From the NCBI RefSeq assembly GCF_946886695.1, contig NZ_CAMPJD010000054.1, positions 1-29,333 on the forward strand: a stretch of 29,333 bases of DNA, written 5' to 3'. Source of the stretch: an uncultured Pseudoxanthomonas sp. GTDB lineage: Bacteria; Pseudomonadota; Gammaproteobacteria; Xanthomonadales; Xanthomonadaceae. The notes under the pieces are model-generated. The model did no database searches. It had not been told where the DNA came from and saw only the letters and a program-made list of their open reading frames with translations. A program made the position numbers and the translations under genes. Shown one piece after another: positions 16,278-26,679 of the stretch; the first letter of the stretch is position 1, and every line of letters begins with the position of its first letter.

Positions 16278-19200
16278 GTGGAGTCAGGCGCGGACCGGGT
16301 ATCGGAGCTGCGGGCGTTCAGTGGATCGGGATCCACGGCCCGCAGGCGGCAGCGCAACCTGAATTCGCTGGCATGGGGCGTGCTTGTCATCGCCTGCCTG
16401 CTCTCGCTGTGGTCCGGGACGACAGCGTGGCAACAGGCACGCGACCACGCGCACGCCCGGTTCGATGCGCGGGCAGACGCTGTCGCCACCGCCGTATCCA
16501 CCCACATGAACGCCTACGAAGACACCGTGCGCGCGGCGGCTGCCGTGCTGGAGGGGCGGCAGGACATCGAGCAGGACAGCTTCTATGCCTTCGTCGAGAA
16601 GCTGCAGGTGCCCACGCGGCAATCGGGCGTGCATGGACTCGGCTTCGCACGGCACGTGCGGATGGAAGAACGCGAGGCCTACGTCGCCGGTCAGCGCGCG
16701 CGCTATGGGGATGCGTTTGCGATCCATCCCGCCGGCGATCGCAGCGAATATGTCGTCATCGACCTGCTGTATCCCGATACGCCGGGCATGCGCCCCCTGT
16801 TGGGCAAGGACGTGATGGCGGAACCCGTGCGCCGTGGCGCCATCGAATCCGCACGCGATACAGGCGAACTGGCGGCTGCCCCGCTGGTTGCACTGGGCGA
16901 CGCCTCGAAAGGCAACACGGGACTGCCCGGCTTCCTGCTGTATGCGCCGGTCTATGCGGATTCTGTCGCCGCACGTGGCGGCGTGGAGGCGCGCCGCACG
17001 CTGTTGCGCGGCTTCGCCACCGCCGGCTTCGGCTGGCAGCGGGTCATGGAGGACGCCGTCGGTCGAACCGACGGGGACGAGTTCGATCTGCAACTCCTTG
17101 CACTGGACCATGGCGACGAACCGATCTTCCAGACCCGTGCGATGAGGGAGCGCTACGGTGAGGCGTGGCAACCAGCCTTCACCGCCCAGCGTGATCTCCA
17201 CCTGCTGGGCAACGAATGGCGCCTGGTCCTGCATTCGCCGCCGCTGCACGAGGCACTGCCCGGGCAGGCTTCCATCCTGCTGCTGACCCTGTGCGGGATA
17301 GGCCTGGGCCTGCTGCTCTTCCTGCTGCTGCACAACCTCGCGCGCACCGAGCGCCGCAGCCGGGCGCTGCTGGACGCGGTGGCCGACCACCTGCCCGCTT
17401 TGATCGCCTACATTGACGGCGACGGCCGCTACGGCTTCGCAAATCGCGCATGCCGCGCCTGGTCGGGCACGCAGGGAGCGTGGAGCGAACGGCACGTGGA
17501 AGACGTGCACGCGACCGATCCCGAGTTCCTCGCCTCGCTCACGCGCGCCATGCAGAGCTGCACGCCGGATCACTGGATTGCATGGGACGCCGACCTGGGG
17601 CAACCACCACGCCCGGTGCACCTGTACCTGGTACCCGACGTCGAACCCGGTTCGAAGATCGCCGGCTGGTATCTGATGGGCAATGACGTCAGCGAGCAAC
17701 GCCAGGCGCACCGCGAGTTGGCGATGGCGCGCGATCACCTGAAGCGCGTCACCGATCGTCTGCCGGCGCTGATCGCGCAGTTTGATACGCAGCATCGCCT
17801 GGTCTTCCGCAACGTTGCATTTGCCGAACAGGTCCGCTGGCGGATGCCCCCACAGGCCGGCGTGCACATGCGGGACCTCTTCGGTGAGGATGCGTACCTG
17901 CGACGGATGCCCCAGATCGATGCCGCGCTGGCCGGGCGCGATGACGAGTTCGAAAGCAGTTTCGCCACCGTCGACGGCACGCGGAGCATGCACAGCTTCT
18001 ATACGCCCGACATCGACGACACCGGCAAGGTGTGCGGCTTCTTCGTCATGGCCATCGACATCACCGAGAAGGCGCGGCTCGAGCATGCGCTGCACAACGC
18101 AAACGAACTGGCCGAGGTGACGCTGACCGCCATCAGCGAAGCCGTCATCACGGTCGATGTCGAGAACCGAGTGACCTACATGAATCCAGCGGCAGAATCC
18201 CTCTGCGCATGGGGCCTGGAACAGGCGTTGGGTCAGCCATTGGAACGCATCGCCCCGTTGGCGTTGGTGGAAACGCAGGATGCGCCCGACGAAGGACCGC
18301 ACCCCCCGGGCCAGCCCGGCGACCTGCAGGTGCTGCGCCAGGACGGCAGCCGCATGCTGGTCGAACGCTCGTTGTCCGCCATCCGCGACCGCGACGAGCG
18401 GCTGGTGGGCACCGTCATGGTGTTGCGCGACATCACCGAATCCCGTGCGTGGAGTTCGCGCATGACCTACCTCGCCCACCATGATGCGCTGACCGGCCTG
18501 CCGAACCGACTGCAGCTCAACGAACGACTGAACCAGGCGATCACGCATGCGACCAACCACGGCAACGGCATTGCCGTGCTGTTCCTCGACCTCGACCTCT
18601 TCAAGCACGTCAACGACGCACTCGGGCATCACACAGGCGATGAACTGCTGCAGCAGGTGGCCCGCCGCATCCAGCGCAACATCGGCAACCTCGGCACGGT
18701 GTACCGCACCGGTGGCGACGAATTCGTGGTGCTGCTGCCCAATGTAGCGGCCAGGGACAACGTACTGCAGGTCGCCGACCGCCTGCTCGCCCTTGGCGGC
18801 ACTCCCTACACCGTGGCGTCGCACGAACTGCACCAGGCCTTCAGTATCGGCATCAGCCTGTTCCCGGAAGATGGTTACGACGCCGGCACCCTGATGATGC
18901 GCGCCGATGCGGCCATGTATCTGGCCAAGCGCAACGGCCGCAACGCCACGCGCTTCTATACGCGCGAGCTGGCGTCCAGCGTGGATGCGCGTATCGAGCT
19001 GGAGAACAGCCTGCGCCGCAGCCTGCGCAACGGCGATCTTTCCCTGCACTACCAACCACAGATCGACCGCATCAGCGGCCGCATCGTGGGCGTGGAAGGA
19101 CTGGCGCGCTGGCAACGCGGCGACCGCCTCATGATGCCCGGCGAATTCCTGCCGATCGCCGAAGAGACCAACCTGATCGTCGACATCGACCAATGGGCCA

Positions 19201-19799
19201 TCCGCGCCGCGTGCCGGCAGAACCGAATCTGGCAGCAGTCCGGTCTTCCGCCTATCCGGGTGTCGGTCAACATCGCGGCCGCCAATTTCGATACCGATAA
19301 CCTCGTCGATACCGTGGTCGACGCATTGACGGATAGCGGCCTGGCTGCAGAATTCCTCGAACTGGAGGTCACCGAAACCACGCTGATGCGCGATGTTCAG
19401 CGGACGGACCGCACGTTGCGCGCGCTGAAGGCGTTGGGCGTGCGCATTGCCATCGACGACTTCGGCACCGGCTTCTCGAGCCTGAGCTACCTGGGCAACT
19501 ACGGCTTCAATGTATTGAAGATCGATCAGTCGTTCGTCCGCGACGTAGCGGAACCCAACCAGGCCGCGATCACGCGCGCCATCATCAGCCTGGCCGCGCA
19601 GCTGCAGTGCCGCACGATTGCCGAGGGCGTTGAAACACCGGAACAAGCCGCATGGCTGGCAGCCAACGGTTGCGATGAACTGCAGGGCAACTACTTCAGC
19701 AGGCCGGTGCCCGCGGCGGAGTTCGCGCGCCTTTATGCGCGCGGCAAGACATGGCACATCCCGCAGGTGGCCCCCGCCATCCACGCACACTGGTCGTGA
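16278..19799 (+). CDS. CHASE-PAS3-GGDEF-EAL cyclic di-GMP signalling protein
   Basis: A 1,173-residue inner-membrane sensor. In order: short cytoplasmic N terminus, TM1 (about 30-48), a periplasmic CHASE1-like sensor (about 55-325), TM2 (about 331-355), three PAS-like domains (about 362-475, 486-597, 611-720), GGDEF (about 734-885) and EAL (about 904-1150). The diguanylate cyclase motif GGDEF (812-816) is intact; the upstream RxxD inhibitory site is absent. The EAL domain has EGL (940-942) in place of EAL but keeps Glu940, the Asn, Glu and Asp-Asp metal-site residues and the [13 protein letters not shown] loop. It probably both makes and degrades c-di-GMP, controlled by a periplasmic ligand. 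Start: GTG 16278 has GGGGA eight bases upstream; a TTG at 16218 adds 20 residues. Convergent to DAHP synthase with 22 bases between stops. Confidence 0.9.
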   Translation: MESGADRVSELRAFSGSGSTARRRQRNLNSLAWGVLVIACLLSLWSGTTAWQQARDHAHARFDARADAVATAVSTHMNAYEDTVRAAAAVLEGRQDIEQDSFYAFVEKLQVPTRQSGVHGLGFARHVRMEEREAYVAGQRARYGDAFAIHPAGDRSEYVVIDLLYPDTPGMRPLLGKDVMAEPVRRGAIESARDTGELAAAPLVALGDASKGNTGLPGFLLYAPVYADSVAARGGVEARRTLLRGFATAGFGWQRVMEDAVGRTDGDEFDLQLLALDHGDEPIFQTRAMRERYGEAWQPAFTAQRDLHLLGNEWRLVLHSPPLHEALPGQASILLLTLCGIGLGLLLFLLLHNLARTERRSRALLDAVADHLPALIAYIDGDGRYGFANRACRAWSGTQGAWSERHVEDVHATDPEFLASLTRAMQSCTPDHWIAWDADLGQPPRPVHLYLVPDVEPGSKIAGWYLMGNDVSEQRQAHRELAMARDHLKRVTDRLPALIAQFDTQHRLVFRNVAFAEQVRWRMPPQAGVHMRDLFGEDAYLRRMPQIDAALAGRDDEFESSFATVDGTRSMHSFYTPDIDDTGKVCGFFVMAIDITEKARLEHALHNANELAEVTLTAISEAVITVDVENRVTYMNPAAESLCAWGLEQALGQPLERIAPLALVETQDAPDEGPHPPGQPGDLQVLRQDGSRMLVERSLSAIRDRDERLVGTVMVLRDITESRAWSSRMTYLAHHDALTGLPNRLQLNERLNQAITHATNHGNGIAVLFLDLDLFKHVNDALGHHTGDELLQQVARRIQRNIGNLGTVYRTGGDEFVVLLPNVAARDNVLQVADRLLALGGTPYTVASHELHQAFSIGISLFPEDGYDAGTLMMRADAAMYLAKRNGRNATRFYTRELASSVDARIELENSLRRSLRNGDLSLHYQPQIDRISGRIVGVEGLARWQRGDRLMMPGEFLPIAEETNLIVDIDQWAIRAACRQNRIWQQSGLPPIRVSVNIAAANFDTDNLVDTVVDALTDSGLAAEFLELEVTETTLMRDVQRTDRTLRALKALGVRIAIDDFGTGFSSLSYLGNYGFNVLKIDQSFVRDVAEPNQAAITRAIISLAAQLQCRTIAEGVETPEQAAWLAANGCDELQGNYFSRPVPAAEFARLYARGKTWHIPQVAPAIHAHWS

Positions 19800-19821
19800 T
19801 GGCGGGCAATAGAAGCGGGGC

Positions 19822-21216
19822 CTACCGTACCGCTGGCGCCGCCACCTGGTTCTGCTTGCGCACGATGCACATTGCGATCTCCAGCGACTGCTCGTAGTTC
19901 AGGCGTGGATCGACGGTGGAGCGATAGGCACGCTCCAGATCCAGGTCCGTGAGTTCCCGCGCCCCCCCGGTGCATTCGGTGACGTCCTCACCGGTCAGTT
20001 CCAGATGCACGCCGCCCAGGCGCGTACCGGCCGCCGCATGCAGGTCGAACGACTGTTCCACCTCGCAACGCACGTTGTCGAAGCGACGTGTCTTGAACCC
20101 GTTGCTGGTGCTTTCGGTATTGCCGTGCATCGGATCGCACACCCACAGCACGCGGCGTCCGTCACGGCGGACTGCATCCAGCAGCGGCGGCAGCTTGTCC
20201 GCGATCTGCGAGGCACCCATGCGATGGATGAAGGTCAGACGGCCCGCTTCATCTTCCGGGTTCAGTACGTCGATCAGGCGCAGCAACTGGTCGGGCGTGA
20301 CCGATGGACCGACCTTGATCGCGATCGGGTTGCGCACGCCGCGCAGGTACTCCACGTGCGCGCCGTCCACCGCCGCCGTCCGCATTCCGATCCAGGGATA
20401 GTGCGTGCTCAGATTGAACCAGCCCCATTGGCGCGGCACCTCACGCGTCAATGCTTCTTCGTACGGCAGCAGCAAGGCCTCATGCGAGGTGTAGAAATCG
20501 ATACGATTGAGGTTGTGCACTTCCGCGCCGGACAGCGTCTCCATGAACCTCACCGCATCCCCGATCGAGGTGACCATGTGCTGGTATTCATTGGCCAGCG
20601 GCGAATAGCCCACCCAGTTGAGGTTCCAGTATTCGGGGTGGTGCAGGTCGGCGAAGCCTCCGTCGATGAGCGCACGCACGAAATTCATCGTCATCGCAGA
20701 GCGTGCATGCGCCTTGATCATCCTGCGCGGATCCGGCAACCGCGCTTCCGCAGTGAACTCCGGTGCGTTCACCAGATCGCCGCGGTAACTGGGCAGCGTG
20801 ACGCCATCGCGCGTTTCCATGTCTGCCGAACGCGGCTTGGCGTACTGGCCGGCGAAGCGACCCACGCGCACCACCGGCAGGCGCAAGCCATGCACCAGTA
20901 CCAGACTCATCTGCAGCAGGACCTTCAGCCGGTTGGAGATCAGGCCGGATTCGCAGTCACTGAAGCTTTCCGCGCAATCGCCGCCCTGCAGCAGGAAGCG
21001 CTTGCCTTCCTGCGCTTCGGCCAGCTGCTTCTTCAGCGCGAAGATCTCCCATGACGTCACCAGCGGCGGCAGCTGCTTCAACTCGCCGACCGCGGCCTCC
21101 AGTGCCCCGGCGTCGGGATAGGTCGGCAGCTGCACGGCCGGCCGCGCGCGCCAGCTGTCCGGCGCCCACTGGGCAGGCAGCTGAACGGCACGAAGGTTGC
21201 GATCGGTGGGATTCAT
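19822..21216 (-). CDS. 3-deoxy-7-phosphoheptulonate synthase, class II
   Basis: First enzyme of the shikimate pathway: phosphoenolpyruvate plus erythrose 4-phosphate to DAHP. The 464 residues match the class II (AroA_II, plant/mycobacterial) family, not the AroG/F/H type of E. coli. Metal ligands align with the Mycobacterium tuberculosis enzyme (family knowledge): Cys81 in LLQGGDCAESF, His364 in CDPMHGNT, Glu406 in HLELTGE and Asp436 in TVDPRLNYEQS. Also visible: VGRFAGQYAKPRS (118-130), DFYTSHEALLLPYE (240-253) and FIHRMGA (329-335). Start ATG 21216 has AAGGAG seven bases upstream. It follows dsbB on the same strand by 51 bases. The N terminus is short and lacks the long extension used for aromatic-acid feedback in mycobacteria. 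Confidence 0.96.
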   Translation of the reverse strand: MNPTDRNLRAVQLPAQWAPDSWRARPAVQLPTYPDAGALEAAVGELKQLPPLVTSWEIFALKKQLAEAQEGKRFLLQGGDCAESFSDCESGLISNRLKVLLQMSLVLVHGLRLPVVRVGRFAGQYAKPRSADMETRDGVTLPSYRGDLVNAPEFTAEARLPDPRRMIKAHARSAMTMNFVRALIDGGFADLHHPEYWNLNWVGYSPLANEYQHMVTSIGDAVRFMETLSGAEVHNLNRIDFYTSHEALLLPYEEALTREVPRQWGWFNLSTHYPWIGMRTAAVDGAHVEYLRGVRNPIAIKVGPSVTPDQLLRLIDVLNPEDEAGRLTFIHRMGASQIADKLPPLLDAVRRDGRRVLWVCDPMHGNTESTSNGFKTRRFDNVRCEVEQSFDLHAAAGTRLGGVHLELTGEDVTECTGGARELTDLDLERAYRSTVDPRLNYEQSLEIAMCIVRKQNQVAAPAVR

Positions 21217-21267
21217 GGCGGGCTCCTTGCGGCCCACCATGCTGACAGAATGGTGCGCCGCGTCAAT

Positions 21268-21783
21268 TCAACGAAAGGTCGAGGTTTTCCGGGCGCGGAA
21301 TCCGATCCATAGCGCCCACACGGCCAGCAGCACGAACCACACCACGCTCCACATCGGCATAGTCAGCCCGAGGAAGCTCCAGTCGATGGTGCTGCAGTCG
21401 CCCTTGGCAGAGAGCACTTTCTGCACGACACCCAGCCAGGTGTTGTTCTCGATCATGTAGTCCCATCCGGGGCCGCAACTCGGCATCAGCGGTGGATAGA
21501 GCTGCACCCACGCGTGTTTGCCCGCAATCCCGATGCCGGTGGCAGCACCAAGGAAAGCCAGGAGCCCGTAGACACGACGTCCCGTCGGACGGCGGGGACC
21601 ATGCAGCGCCCCCAGCAGGAACAGTACGCCGGTCGCCGCAAAGGCGAGCCGCTGGAAGATGCAGAACGGGCAAGGTTCCAATTGATGGACGAACTGCACG
21701 TACAGGGCATAGCCAAGCAGGCCCGCACAGATCGCGAAACCCAGGAAGCACTGCGCGCGGAAACTCCAGCGGAGAGGATTCAT
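21268..21783 (-). CDS. dsbB: Disulfide bond formation protein B
   Basis: Inner-membrane quinone-linked oxidase that re-oxidises the periplasmic thiol oxidase DsbA. At 171 residues with four predicted membrane helices it fits DsbB. The first redox pair is in CPFC (Cys38, Cys41) at the end of helix 1, and the second pair is Cys103 (MPSCGPGW) and Cys130 (KGDCSTIDW) in the second periplasmic loop, with Arg45 after CPFCIFQR, a quinone-binding position. Start: ATG 21783; an in-frame GTG at 21789 would add two residues, and neither has a strong Shine-Dalgarno. The upstream rplQ terminator separates it from the ribosomal genes. DAHP synthase follows, probably by chance of operon. Confidence 0.93.
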   Translation of the reverse strand: MNPLRWSFRAQCFLGFAICAGLLGYALYVQFVHQLEPCPFCIFQRLAFAATGVLFLLGALHGPRRPTGRRVYGLLAFLGAATGIGIAGKHAWVQLYPPLMPSCGPGWDYMIENNTWLGVVQKVLSAKGDCSTIDWSFLGLTMPMWSVVWFVLLAVWALWIGFRARKTSTFR

Positions 21784-21892
21784 CGGCACCCATGACGTGA
21801 GGTCGTGCCCGCATTATCCATGCCTGCCGCCCTGCACGTCACCCTGCGACATCGTGCCGCATCAGGGCCGGGCACGAAACGGCGCCTCGAAA

Positions 21893-21920
21893 ACAAAAAC
21901 CCCGGCGCGGGCCGGGGTTT
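21893..21920 (-). terminator. Rho-independent terminator of the alpha ribosomal operon
   Basis: Arms AAACCCCGGC (21897-21906) and GCCGGGGTTT (21911-21920) pair over 10 bp around GCGG. On the minus strand the stem is followed by TTGTTTTCG. It lies 24 bases past the rplQ stop and 110 bases before the dsbB start, so it marks the end of the ribosomal cluster. Confidence 0.93.
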
Positions 21921-21944
21921 CTGGTGTCCTGCAGGACGCGAAGC

Positions 21945-22319
21945 TTACTCAGCCGCCGCTTCCGGACGGTCGACCAGTTCGACGTATGCCATCGGCGCAT
22001 TGTCGCCAGCCCGGAAGCCGCACTTCAGGATGCGCAGGTAGCCACCCGGACGCGACTGGTAGCGCGGGCCGAGCGTGGTGAACAGGGTGCCGACGGCTTC
22101 CTTGTCGCGCAGGCGCGAGAAGGCGAGGCGGCGGTTGGCGACGCCATCGATCTTGCCGAGGGTGATCAGCGGCTCCGCGACGCGGCGCAGTTCCTTGGCC
22201 TTCGGCAGGGTGGTCTTGATCAGGCCGTGCTTGATGAGCGAAGCGGCCATGTTGCGGAACATCGCTTCGCGATGGGCGCTGGTGCGGTTGAACTTGCGAC
22301 CGGCTTTCTGGTGGCGCAT
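21945..22319 (-). CDS. rplQ: 50S ribosomal protein L17
   Basis: Ribosomal large-subunit protein of 124 residues. It starts [20 protein letters not shown], the invariant L17 beginning, followed by [25 protein letters not shown] and ending in an acidic tail. It is the last gene of the alpha operon, directly before the terminator. ATG 22319 has AGGA about ten bases upstream. The gap to rpoA is 193 bases, long for this gene pair, and contains a 12-bp hairpin. Confidence 0.98.
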   Translation of the reverse strand: MRHQKAGRKFNRTSAHREAMFRNMAASLIKHGLIKTTLPKAKELRRVAEPLITLGKIDGVANRRLAFSRLRDKEAVGTLFTTLGPRYQSRPGGYLRILKCGFRAGDNAPMAYVELVDRPEAAAE

Positions 22320-22473
22320 GGGTTGGATTCCTGATGAATGGTGGGACGTTGGATTTCGCTGTCGCCATCCAGGCGTTGGAACAGTGGACTGCGGGTGGTC
22401 CGAACCGGACATCCTTGACCGGAGCGCCGCAGACCTTCAGGTCCGTCGGCAAAGGTGGTGCATTTGAAGCAGA

Positions 22474-22501
22474 GGAACTCCCGCGCGGACGCGGGAGTTC
22501 C
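22474..22501 (-). promoter_or_regulatory. Perfect 12-bp hairpin between rpoA and rplQ
   Basis: Arms GGAACTCCCGCG (22474-22485) and CGCGGGAGTTCC (22490-22501) are exact reverse complements around a 4-base loop. It starts 11 bases past the rpoA stop. The minus-strand continuation is TCTGCTTC, so it lacks a U tract. It could mark an mRNA processing or stability site or weaken read-through into rplQ. Confidence 0.55.
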
Positions 22502-22512
22502 GTATCACATCA

Positions 22513-23511
22513 TCAGCCGAGCATGCCGTGCTGGGCGACACCGGCCGGCGGCCAGTTCTCCAGCTTCATGCCCAGGGACAGGCCGCGCTGCGCCAGGACT
22601 TCCTTGATCTCGGTCAGCGACTTCTTGCCGAGGTTGGGGGTCTTGAGCAGTTCGACTTCCGTCTTCTGGATCAGATCGCCGATGTAGTAGATGCTCTCGG
22701 CCTTGAGGCAGTTGGCCGAACGCACCGTCAGCTCCAGATCGTCGATCGGGCGCAGCAGCACCGGATCCACGCCACTGGCCGCCTGCTTCGGCGCGCCGCG
22801 GTCGCGGTGCGTGAAGTCACCGAACACCGACAGCTGATCGCTGAGGATGTCGGCGGCGGTGCGCACGGCTTCCTCGGCATCGATCGTGCCGTTGGTCTCG
22901 ATGTCCAGGACCAGCTTGTCCAGGTCGGTGCGCTGCTCGACACGCGCGGCTTCCACCGCGTACGCGACGCGACGGACCGGCGAGAACGAGGCGTCCAGCA
23001 CCAGGCGACCGATCGCACGGGTTTCTTCATCCGGACGACGGCGGGCGGCGGCCGGCTGGTAGCCAAAGCCGCGCTCGATCTTCAGGCGCATGTTCAGCGC
23101 CGTGTCCTTGGTCAGATTGCAGATGACCAGTTCCGGATTCAGGATCTCGACGTTGTGGTCGGTCTTGATGTCGCCGGCGGTGACCACGCCCGGGCCCTGC
23201 TTGGCCAGGCTGAGCGTAGAGGAGTCGCCGCTATGGATGCGGATGGCCACATCCTTCAGGTTCAACAGCACTTCCAGCACGTCTTCCTGCATGCCTTCGA
23301 TGGTGCTGTATTCGTGCAGCACGCCATCGATCTCGACTTCGGTAATCGCGAAGCCGGGAATCGACGACAGCAGCACGCGGCGCAACGCATTGCCGAGCGT
23401 ATGACCGTAACCACGCTCCAGCGGTTCGATGACCACTTTCGCGCGATTGCCGCTCAGGCGCTCGATCTGCGGGCCGCGGGGGCGCAGCACTTGCTGAGTA
23501 ATACCCGTCAT
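22513..23511 (-). CDS. rpoA: RNA polymerase alpha subunit
   Basis: 332 residues. The N-terminal domain (to about residue 235) drives alpha dimerisation and core assembly: [19 protein letters not shown], then [20 protein letters not shown] (34-53). The C-terminal domain (about 250-332) contacts UP elements and activators, with [39 protein letters not shown] and [16 protein letters not shown]. Start ATG 23511 has AGGAGA eight bases upstream; the open frame before it is not homologous. It lies 50 bases downstream of rpsD. Confidence 0.99.
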   Translation of the reverse strand: MTGITQQVLRPRGPQIERLSGNRAKVVIEPLERGYGHTLGNALRRVLLSSIPGFAITEVEIDGVLHEYSTIEGMQEDVLEVLLNLKDVAIRIHSGDSSTLSLAKQGPGVVTAGDIKTDHNVEILNPELVICNLTKDTALNMRLKIERGFGYQPAAARRRPDEETRAIGRLVLDASFSPVRRVAYAVEAARVEQRTDLDKLVLDIETNGTIDAEEAVRTAADILSDQLSVFGDFTHRDRGAPKQAASGVDPVLLRPIDDLELTVRSANCLKAESIYYIGDLIQKTEVELLKTPNLGKKSLTEIKEVLAQRGLSLGMKLENWPPAGVAQHGMLG

Positions 23512-23561
23512 GTTGCTTTGTCTCCTGCGGTCCCCCGGTCGCCCGGGGGTGCGTGAATGAA

Positions 23562-24191
23562 TTACTTCGAGTACAACTCGACGATCAGCGCTTCGTTGAT
23601 GTCGGCGGGCAGGTCCGAACGCGCCGGGACTGCCTTGAACACGCCGCTGAACTTCTTCGCATCGACTTCGACCCACGAGGGGTTCAGATCGAGCTGCTCG
23701 GCGACCGTCAGCGACTCCTGCACGCGGAGCTGCTTCTGGGCCTTCTCCGACAGCGCGATCGCGTCACCGGCCTTGACCTGGTACGAAGGCAGGTTGACCG
23801 GCTTGCCATTGACCAGCACGCCACGGTGCGAGACCAGCTGGCGAGCGGCCGGACGGGTCACGGCGAAGCCCATGCGGTAGATGACGTTGTCGAGACGGGT
23901 TTCCAGCAGCTGCAGCAGGTTCTCGCCGGTGTTGCCCTTCTTGGTCGAGGCCTTCTTGTAGTAGTTGCGGAACTGACGCTCCAGCAGACCGTAGATACGC
24001 TTGACCTTCTGCTTCTCGCGCAGCTGGGTGGCGTAGTCGGACAGCTTGCCCTTGCGGGCGGTCGCGCCGTGCTGGCCGGGCTTCTGCTCCAGCTTGCACT
24101 TGGAGTCCAGCGCACGGGCCGGGCTCTTGAGCGACAGGTCGGCGCCTTCACGGCGCGCGAGCTTACAGGTAGGACCGATATAACGAGCCAT
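23562..24191 (-). CDS. rpsD: 30S ribosomal protein S4
   Basis: Primary 16S rRNA-binding protein of the 30S body, 209 residues. It starts [19 protein letters not shown] and contains [21 protein letters not shown] and the S4 RNA-binding domain ([15 protein letters not shown]...VLVNGKPVN, about 97-160). In enterics S4 also represses the alpha operon by binding the rpsM leader; whether that holds here is unknown. It retains Cys9 and Cys32 only. ATG 24191 has AAGGGGG nine bases upstream. It lies between rpsK and rpoA. Confidence 0.99.
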   Translation of the reverse strand: MARYIGPTCKLARREGADLSLKSPARALDSKCKLEQKPGQHGATARKGKLSDYATQLREKQKVKRIYGLLERQFRNYYKKASTKKGNTGENLLQLLETRLDNVIYRMGFAVTRPAARQLVSHRGVLVNGKPVNLPSYQVKAGDAIALSEKAQKQLRVQESLTVAEQLDLNPSWVEVDAKKFSGVFKAVPARSDLPADINEALIVELYSK

Positions 24192-24206
24192 TTCTTATCG
24201 CCCCCT

Positions 24207-24599
24207 TTAGACGCGACGCTTTTTCGGCGGACGGCACCCGTTGTGCGGGATAGGCGTCACGTCGATGATGTTGGTGATCTTGTAGCCCACGTTGTTCAAC
24301 GAACGCACGGCCGACTCACGACCCGGACCCGGGCCCTTGATGCGGACTTCCAGCGACTTCACGCCGTAGTCCAGAGCTGCACGGCCGGCCTTTTCGGCAG
24401 CGACCTGCGCCGCGAACGGCGTGGACTTGCGGGAACCGCGGAAACCGGCACCACCGGAGGTCGCCCACGAGAGCGCATTGCCCTGGCGGTCGGTGATGGT
24501 GACGATGGTGTTGTTGAAAGAAGCGTGGACGTGGGCAACGCCATCGGTGATGACGCGCTTGATCTTCTTCTTGACTTTGGCAGCAGCTGGCTTGGCCAT
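24207..24599 (-). CDS. rpsK: 30S ribosomal protein S11
   Basis: Platform protein of the 30S subunit near the 3' end of 16S rRNA, 130 residues. Signatures: [20 protein letters not shown] (20-39), then [21 protein letters not shown] and the invariant end [17 protein letters not shown]. It lies 12 bases after rpsM and 15 bases before rpsD on one operon. Confidence 0.99.
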   Translation of the reverse strand: MAKPAAAKVKKKIKRVITDGVAHVHASFNNTIVTITDRQGNALSWATSGGAGFRGSRKSTPFAAQVAAEKAGRAALDYGVKSLEVRIKGPGPGRESAVRSLNNVGYKITNIIDVTPIPHNGCRPPKKRRV

Positions 24600-24611
24600 G
24601 ATGGTCGCCCC

Positions 24612-24968
24612 TTACTTCTTGATGGCTTTGCGCGGACCCTTGCGGGTGCGGGCATTGGTGCGGGTGCGCTGGCCACGCAGCGGCAGGCCGCGGCGATGAC
24701 GCAGACCGCGATAGCAACCCAGGTCCATCAGGCGCTTGATCGCGATGCCGACTTCACGGCGCAGGTCGCCCTCGACCACGTACTTGCCGACTTCGGCGCG
24801 CAGGCGCTCGACTTCCGGCTCCGACAGGTCGCGGATCTTGGTGGTCGACGCGACGCCAGCGGCTTCGCAGACCTTCTTGGAACGGGTACGGCCAATGCCG
24901 AAAATGCTTTGCAAACCGACCCAGACATGCTTCTGGGCAGGCAGGTTGACACCTGCAATACGCGCCAT
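24612..24968 (-). CDS. rpsM: 30S ribosomal protein S13
   Basis: 30S head protein contacting the 50S and P-site tRNA, 118 residues. It starts [20 protein letters not shown] and has [20 protein letters not shown] and the basic end [18 protein letters not shown] 24968 has GGAGA nine bases upstream; a second in-frame ATG five codons earlier is not conserved. It is the first gene of the alpha operon here. The 342 bases ahead of it hold a candidate promoter and many hairpins but no rpmJ. Confidence 0.99.
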   Translation of the reverse strand: MARIAGVNLPAQKHVWVGLQSIFGIGRTRSKKVCEAAGVASTTKIRDLSEPEVERLRAEVGKYVVEGDLRREVGIAIKRLMDLGCYRGLRHRRGLPLRGQRTRTNARTRKGPRKAIKK

Positions 24969-25310
24969 GACGCGGTTCTCCAACTGTGAGTATTGGCCCG
25001 TGTACGGTTACCCCTTGCGGGATTTGCGCAGACAGGCGGAGTGAACTGGAAATTGTAACAAGATCCGGTGTTTACGGGAAGCCCGTGTCGGCTGAGCCGA
25101 CCACGGACCGGCATGGGGAGTGTGCCCATGCTCCGGCGCCGGAACCTGCCTGGCGCGGGACGGGGGTTTCCCCCTGCCCTGCTCCGCCCGCGCTACTCTG
25201 GCGCAGGGACTGGCTGGCTCGCACCCCCGCACCGGATCGCTGCGGGGGCCGCCCATCTAAGTCAGCCGGCCATGAGGGCCGGACTGGTGCGGGAAGCCCG
25301 CGATTATACC
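24969..25310 (-). other. Highly structured 342-base spacer between secY and rpsM
   Basis: No gene is supported here; rpmJ, which often follows secY, is not found on either strand. Hairpins are dense: ACGGG/CCCGT (25074-25086), GTCGGCT/AGCCGAC (25087-25101), GCATGGG/CCCATGC (25111-25131), a GGGGG-TTT-CCCCC hairpin flanked by GCGCGGG/CCCGCGC (roughly 25150-25195), CCCCCGCA/TGCGGGGG (25224-25248) and CCGGCC/GGCCGG (25266-25282). A perfect minus-strand TATAAT (25303-25308) lies right at the secY stop with no good -35. None of the hairpins has a U tract. It may be a leader, a small RNA, or a set of terminating and processing structures. Confidence 0.6.
25052..25080 (-). promoter_or_regulatory. Candidate promoter of the alpha operon (rpsM)
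   Basis: On the minus strand TACAAT (25052-25057) is a good -10, and 17 bases ahead TTCCCG (25075-25080) is a weak -35. Transcription would start near 25045, giving a leader of about 76 bases to the rpsM ATG. The assignment rests on the -10 match and its position. Confidence 0.4.
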
Positions 25311-26672
25311 TCAGCCGCGAGGGGCAAGACCGCCCCGCGAGCCACCTTTCAGATTGGCCTTCTTCAACAGGCTCTCGTACTGGTGCGACATCAGGTGCGC
25401 CTGGATCTGCGCGATGAAGTCCATCACCACCACCACCACGATCAGCAGCGAGGTGCCACCGAAGTAGAACGAGGTGCCCAATTGCGTGCGCATCACTTCC
25501 GGCAGCAGGCAGACCGCCACCAGGTACATCGAACCGATCGCCGTCAGTCGTGTCAGCACGCCGTCGACGTAGTCGGCCGTCGCCTTGCCGGGACGGATGC
25601 CCGGGATCAACGCGCCCGACTTCTTCAGGTTCTCCGCAGTTTCCTGCGAATTGAACACCAGCGCCGTGTAGAAGAACGCGAAGCCGATGATCATCGCCGC
25701 GAACACGATCATGTGCAGCGGTTCACCCGGAGCCAGCGCGTTGGAAATGCGCTGCAGCCACGTGGTCGCACCACTGTTCTGGCCGGACCACATCGCCAGC
25801 GTGGCCGGGAAGGCCAGAATGCTGGAGGCGAAGATCGGCGGAATCACGCCCGCCATGTTGAGCTTCAGCGGCAGGAAAGAGGTCTGGTTCATGTACGCAT
25901 TGCGACCGCCCTGGCGGCGCGCGTAGTTCACCGTGATCCTGCGCTGTCCGCGCTCCACGAAGACCACCAGGAACGTGAAGCCCAGCACCACCACCGCGAT
26001 GACCAGCAGCGAAATGAAGCTCAGCGTGCCGTCACGGAAGGCGCCCACGGTCTGGATGACCGCGCCCGGCAGGCCGGCCACGATGCCCGCGAAGATGATC
26101 AGCGAGACGCCGTTGCCGATGCCGCGCTCGGTCACCTGCTCGCCCAGCCACATCAGGAAGATGGTGCCTGCCGTCAGTGCGACGACCGCGGTGAGCACGA
26201 AGCCCATGCCCGGCGCGTACACCACCGGCATGCCGCCCGGGGCGACCTGGTTTTGCAGCGCGGTGGCGATGCTGCCGCCCTGGACGACCGCCAGCAGCAC
26301 GGCGCCGATACGCGAATACTGGGTGATCTTGCGGCGACCGGATTCACCTTCCTTCTGCAGCGCCTTGAGGCTGGGGAAGATGTGCACGCCCAGCTGCATC
26401 ACGATCGATGCCGAGATGTAGGGCATGACGTTCAGCGCGAAGATGCTGAAACGGTGCAGGGCGCCGCCCGAGAACATGTTGAACATGTCCACGATGCCGC
26501 CGCCCTGCGCCTGCATCATCGCAAGCATGGCATCGGGATTGACGCCCGGGACCGGGATGAAACAGCCGATCCGGTAGACGATCAGCGCACCCAGCACGAA
26601 CAGCAGGCGCTGGCGGAGTTCGGTGAACTTGCCTGCGCCTGCCAGCGCACCGGCGGCATTACCCTGCGCCAT
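25311..26672 (-). CDS. secY: Protein translocase subunit SecY
   Basis: Central channel of the SecYEG translocon in the inner membrane, 453 residues with ten predicted helices. Conserved signatures: [16 protein letters not shown] (plug region follows), [20 protein letters not shown], the [21 protein letters not shown] loop (about 190-210), and the cytoplasmic [31 protein letters not shown] stretch (about 358-388). Start ATG 26672 is preceded by AGGAG, which overlaps the rplO stop codon, so translation is probably coupled. The frame continues open upstream but without homology. It is the last gene of the spc operon here. Confidence 0.99.
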   Translation of the reverse strand: MAQGNAAGALAGAGKFTELRQRLLFVLGALIVYRIGCFIPVPGVNPDAMLAMMQAQGGGIVDMFNMFSGGALHRFSIFALNVMPYISASIVMQLGVHIFPSLKALQKEGESGRRKITQYSRIGAVLLAVVQGGSIATALQNQVAPGGMPVVYAPGMGFVLTAVVALTAGTIFLMWLGEQVTERGIGNGVSLIIFAGIVAGLPGAVIQTVGAFRDGTLSFISLLVIAVVVLGFTFLVVFVERGQRRITVNYARRQGGRNAYMNQTSFLPLKLNMAGVIPPIFASSILAFPATLAMWSGQNSGATTWLQRISNALAPGEPLHMIVFAAMIIGFAFFYTALVFNSQETAENLKKSGALIPGIRPGKATADYVDGVLTRLTAIGSMYLVAVCLLPEVMRTQLGTSFYFGGTSLLIVVVVVMDFIAQIQAHLMSHQYESLLKKANLKGGSRGGLAPRG

Positions 26673-26679
26673 GCGTCCG

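Noticed and set aside
16284..19790. A 1,168-codon open frame antisense to the GGDEF-EAL gene
   Set aside because: The plus-strand product has seven recognisable domains in order; the antisense product has none.
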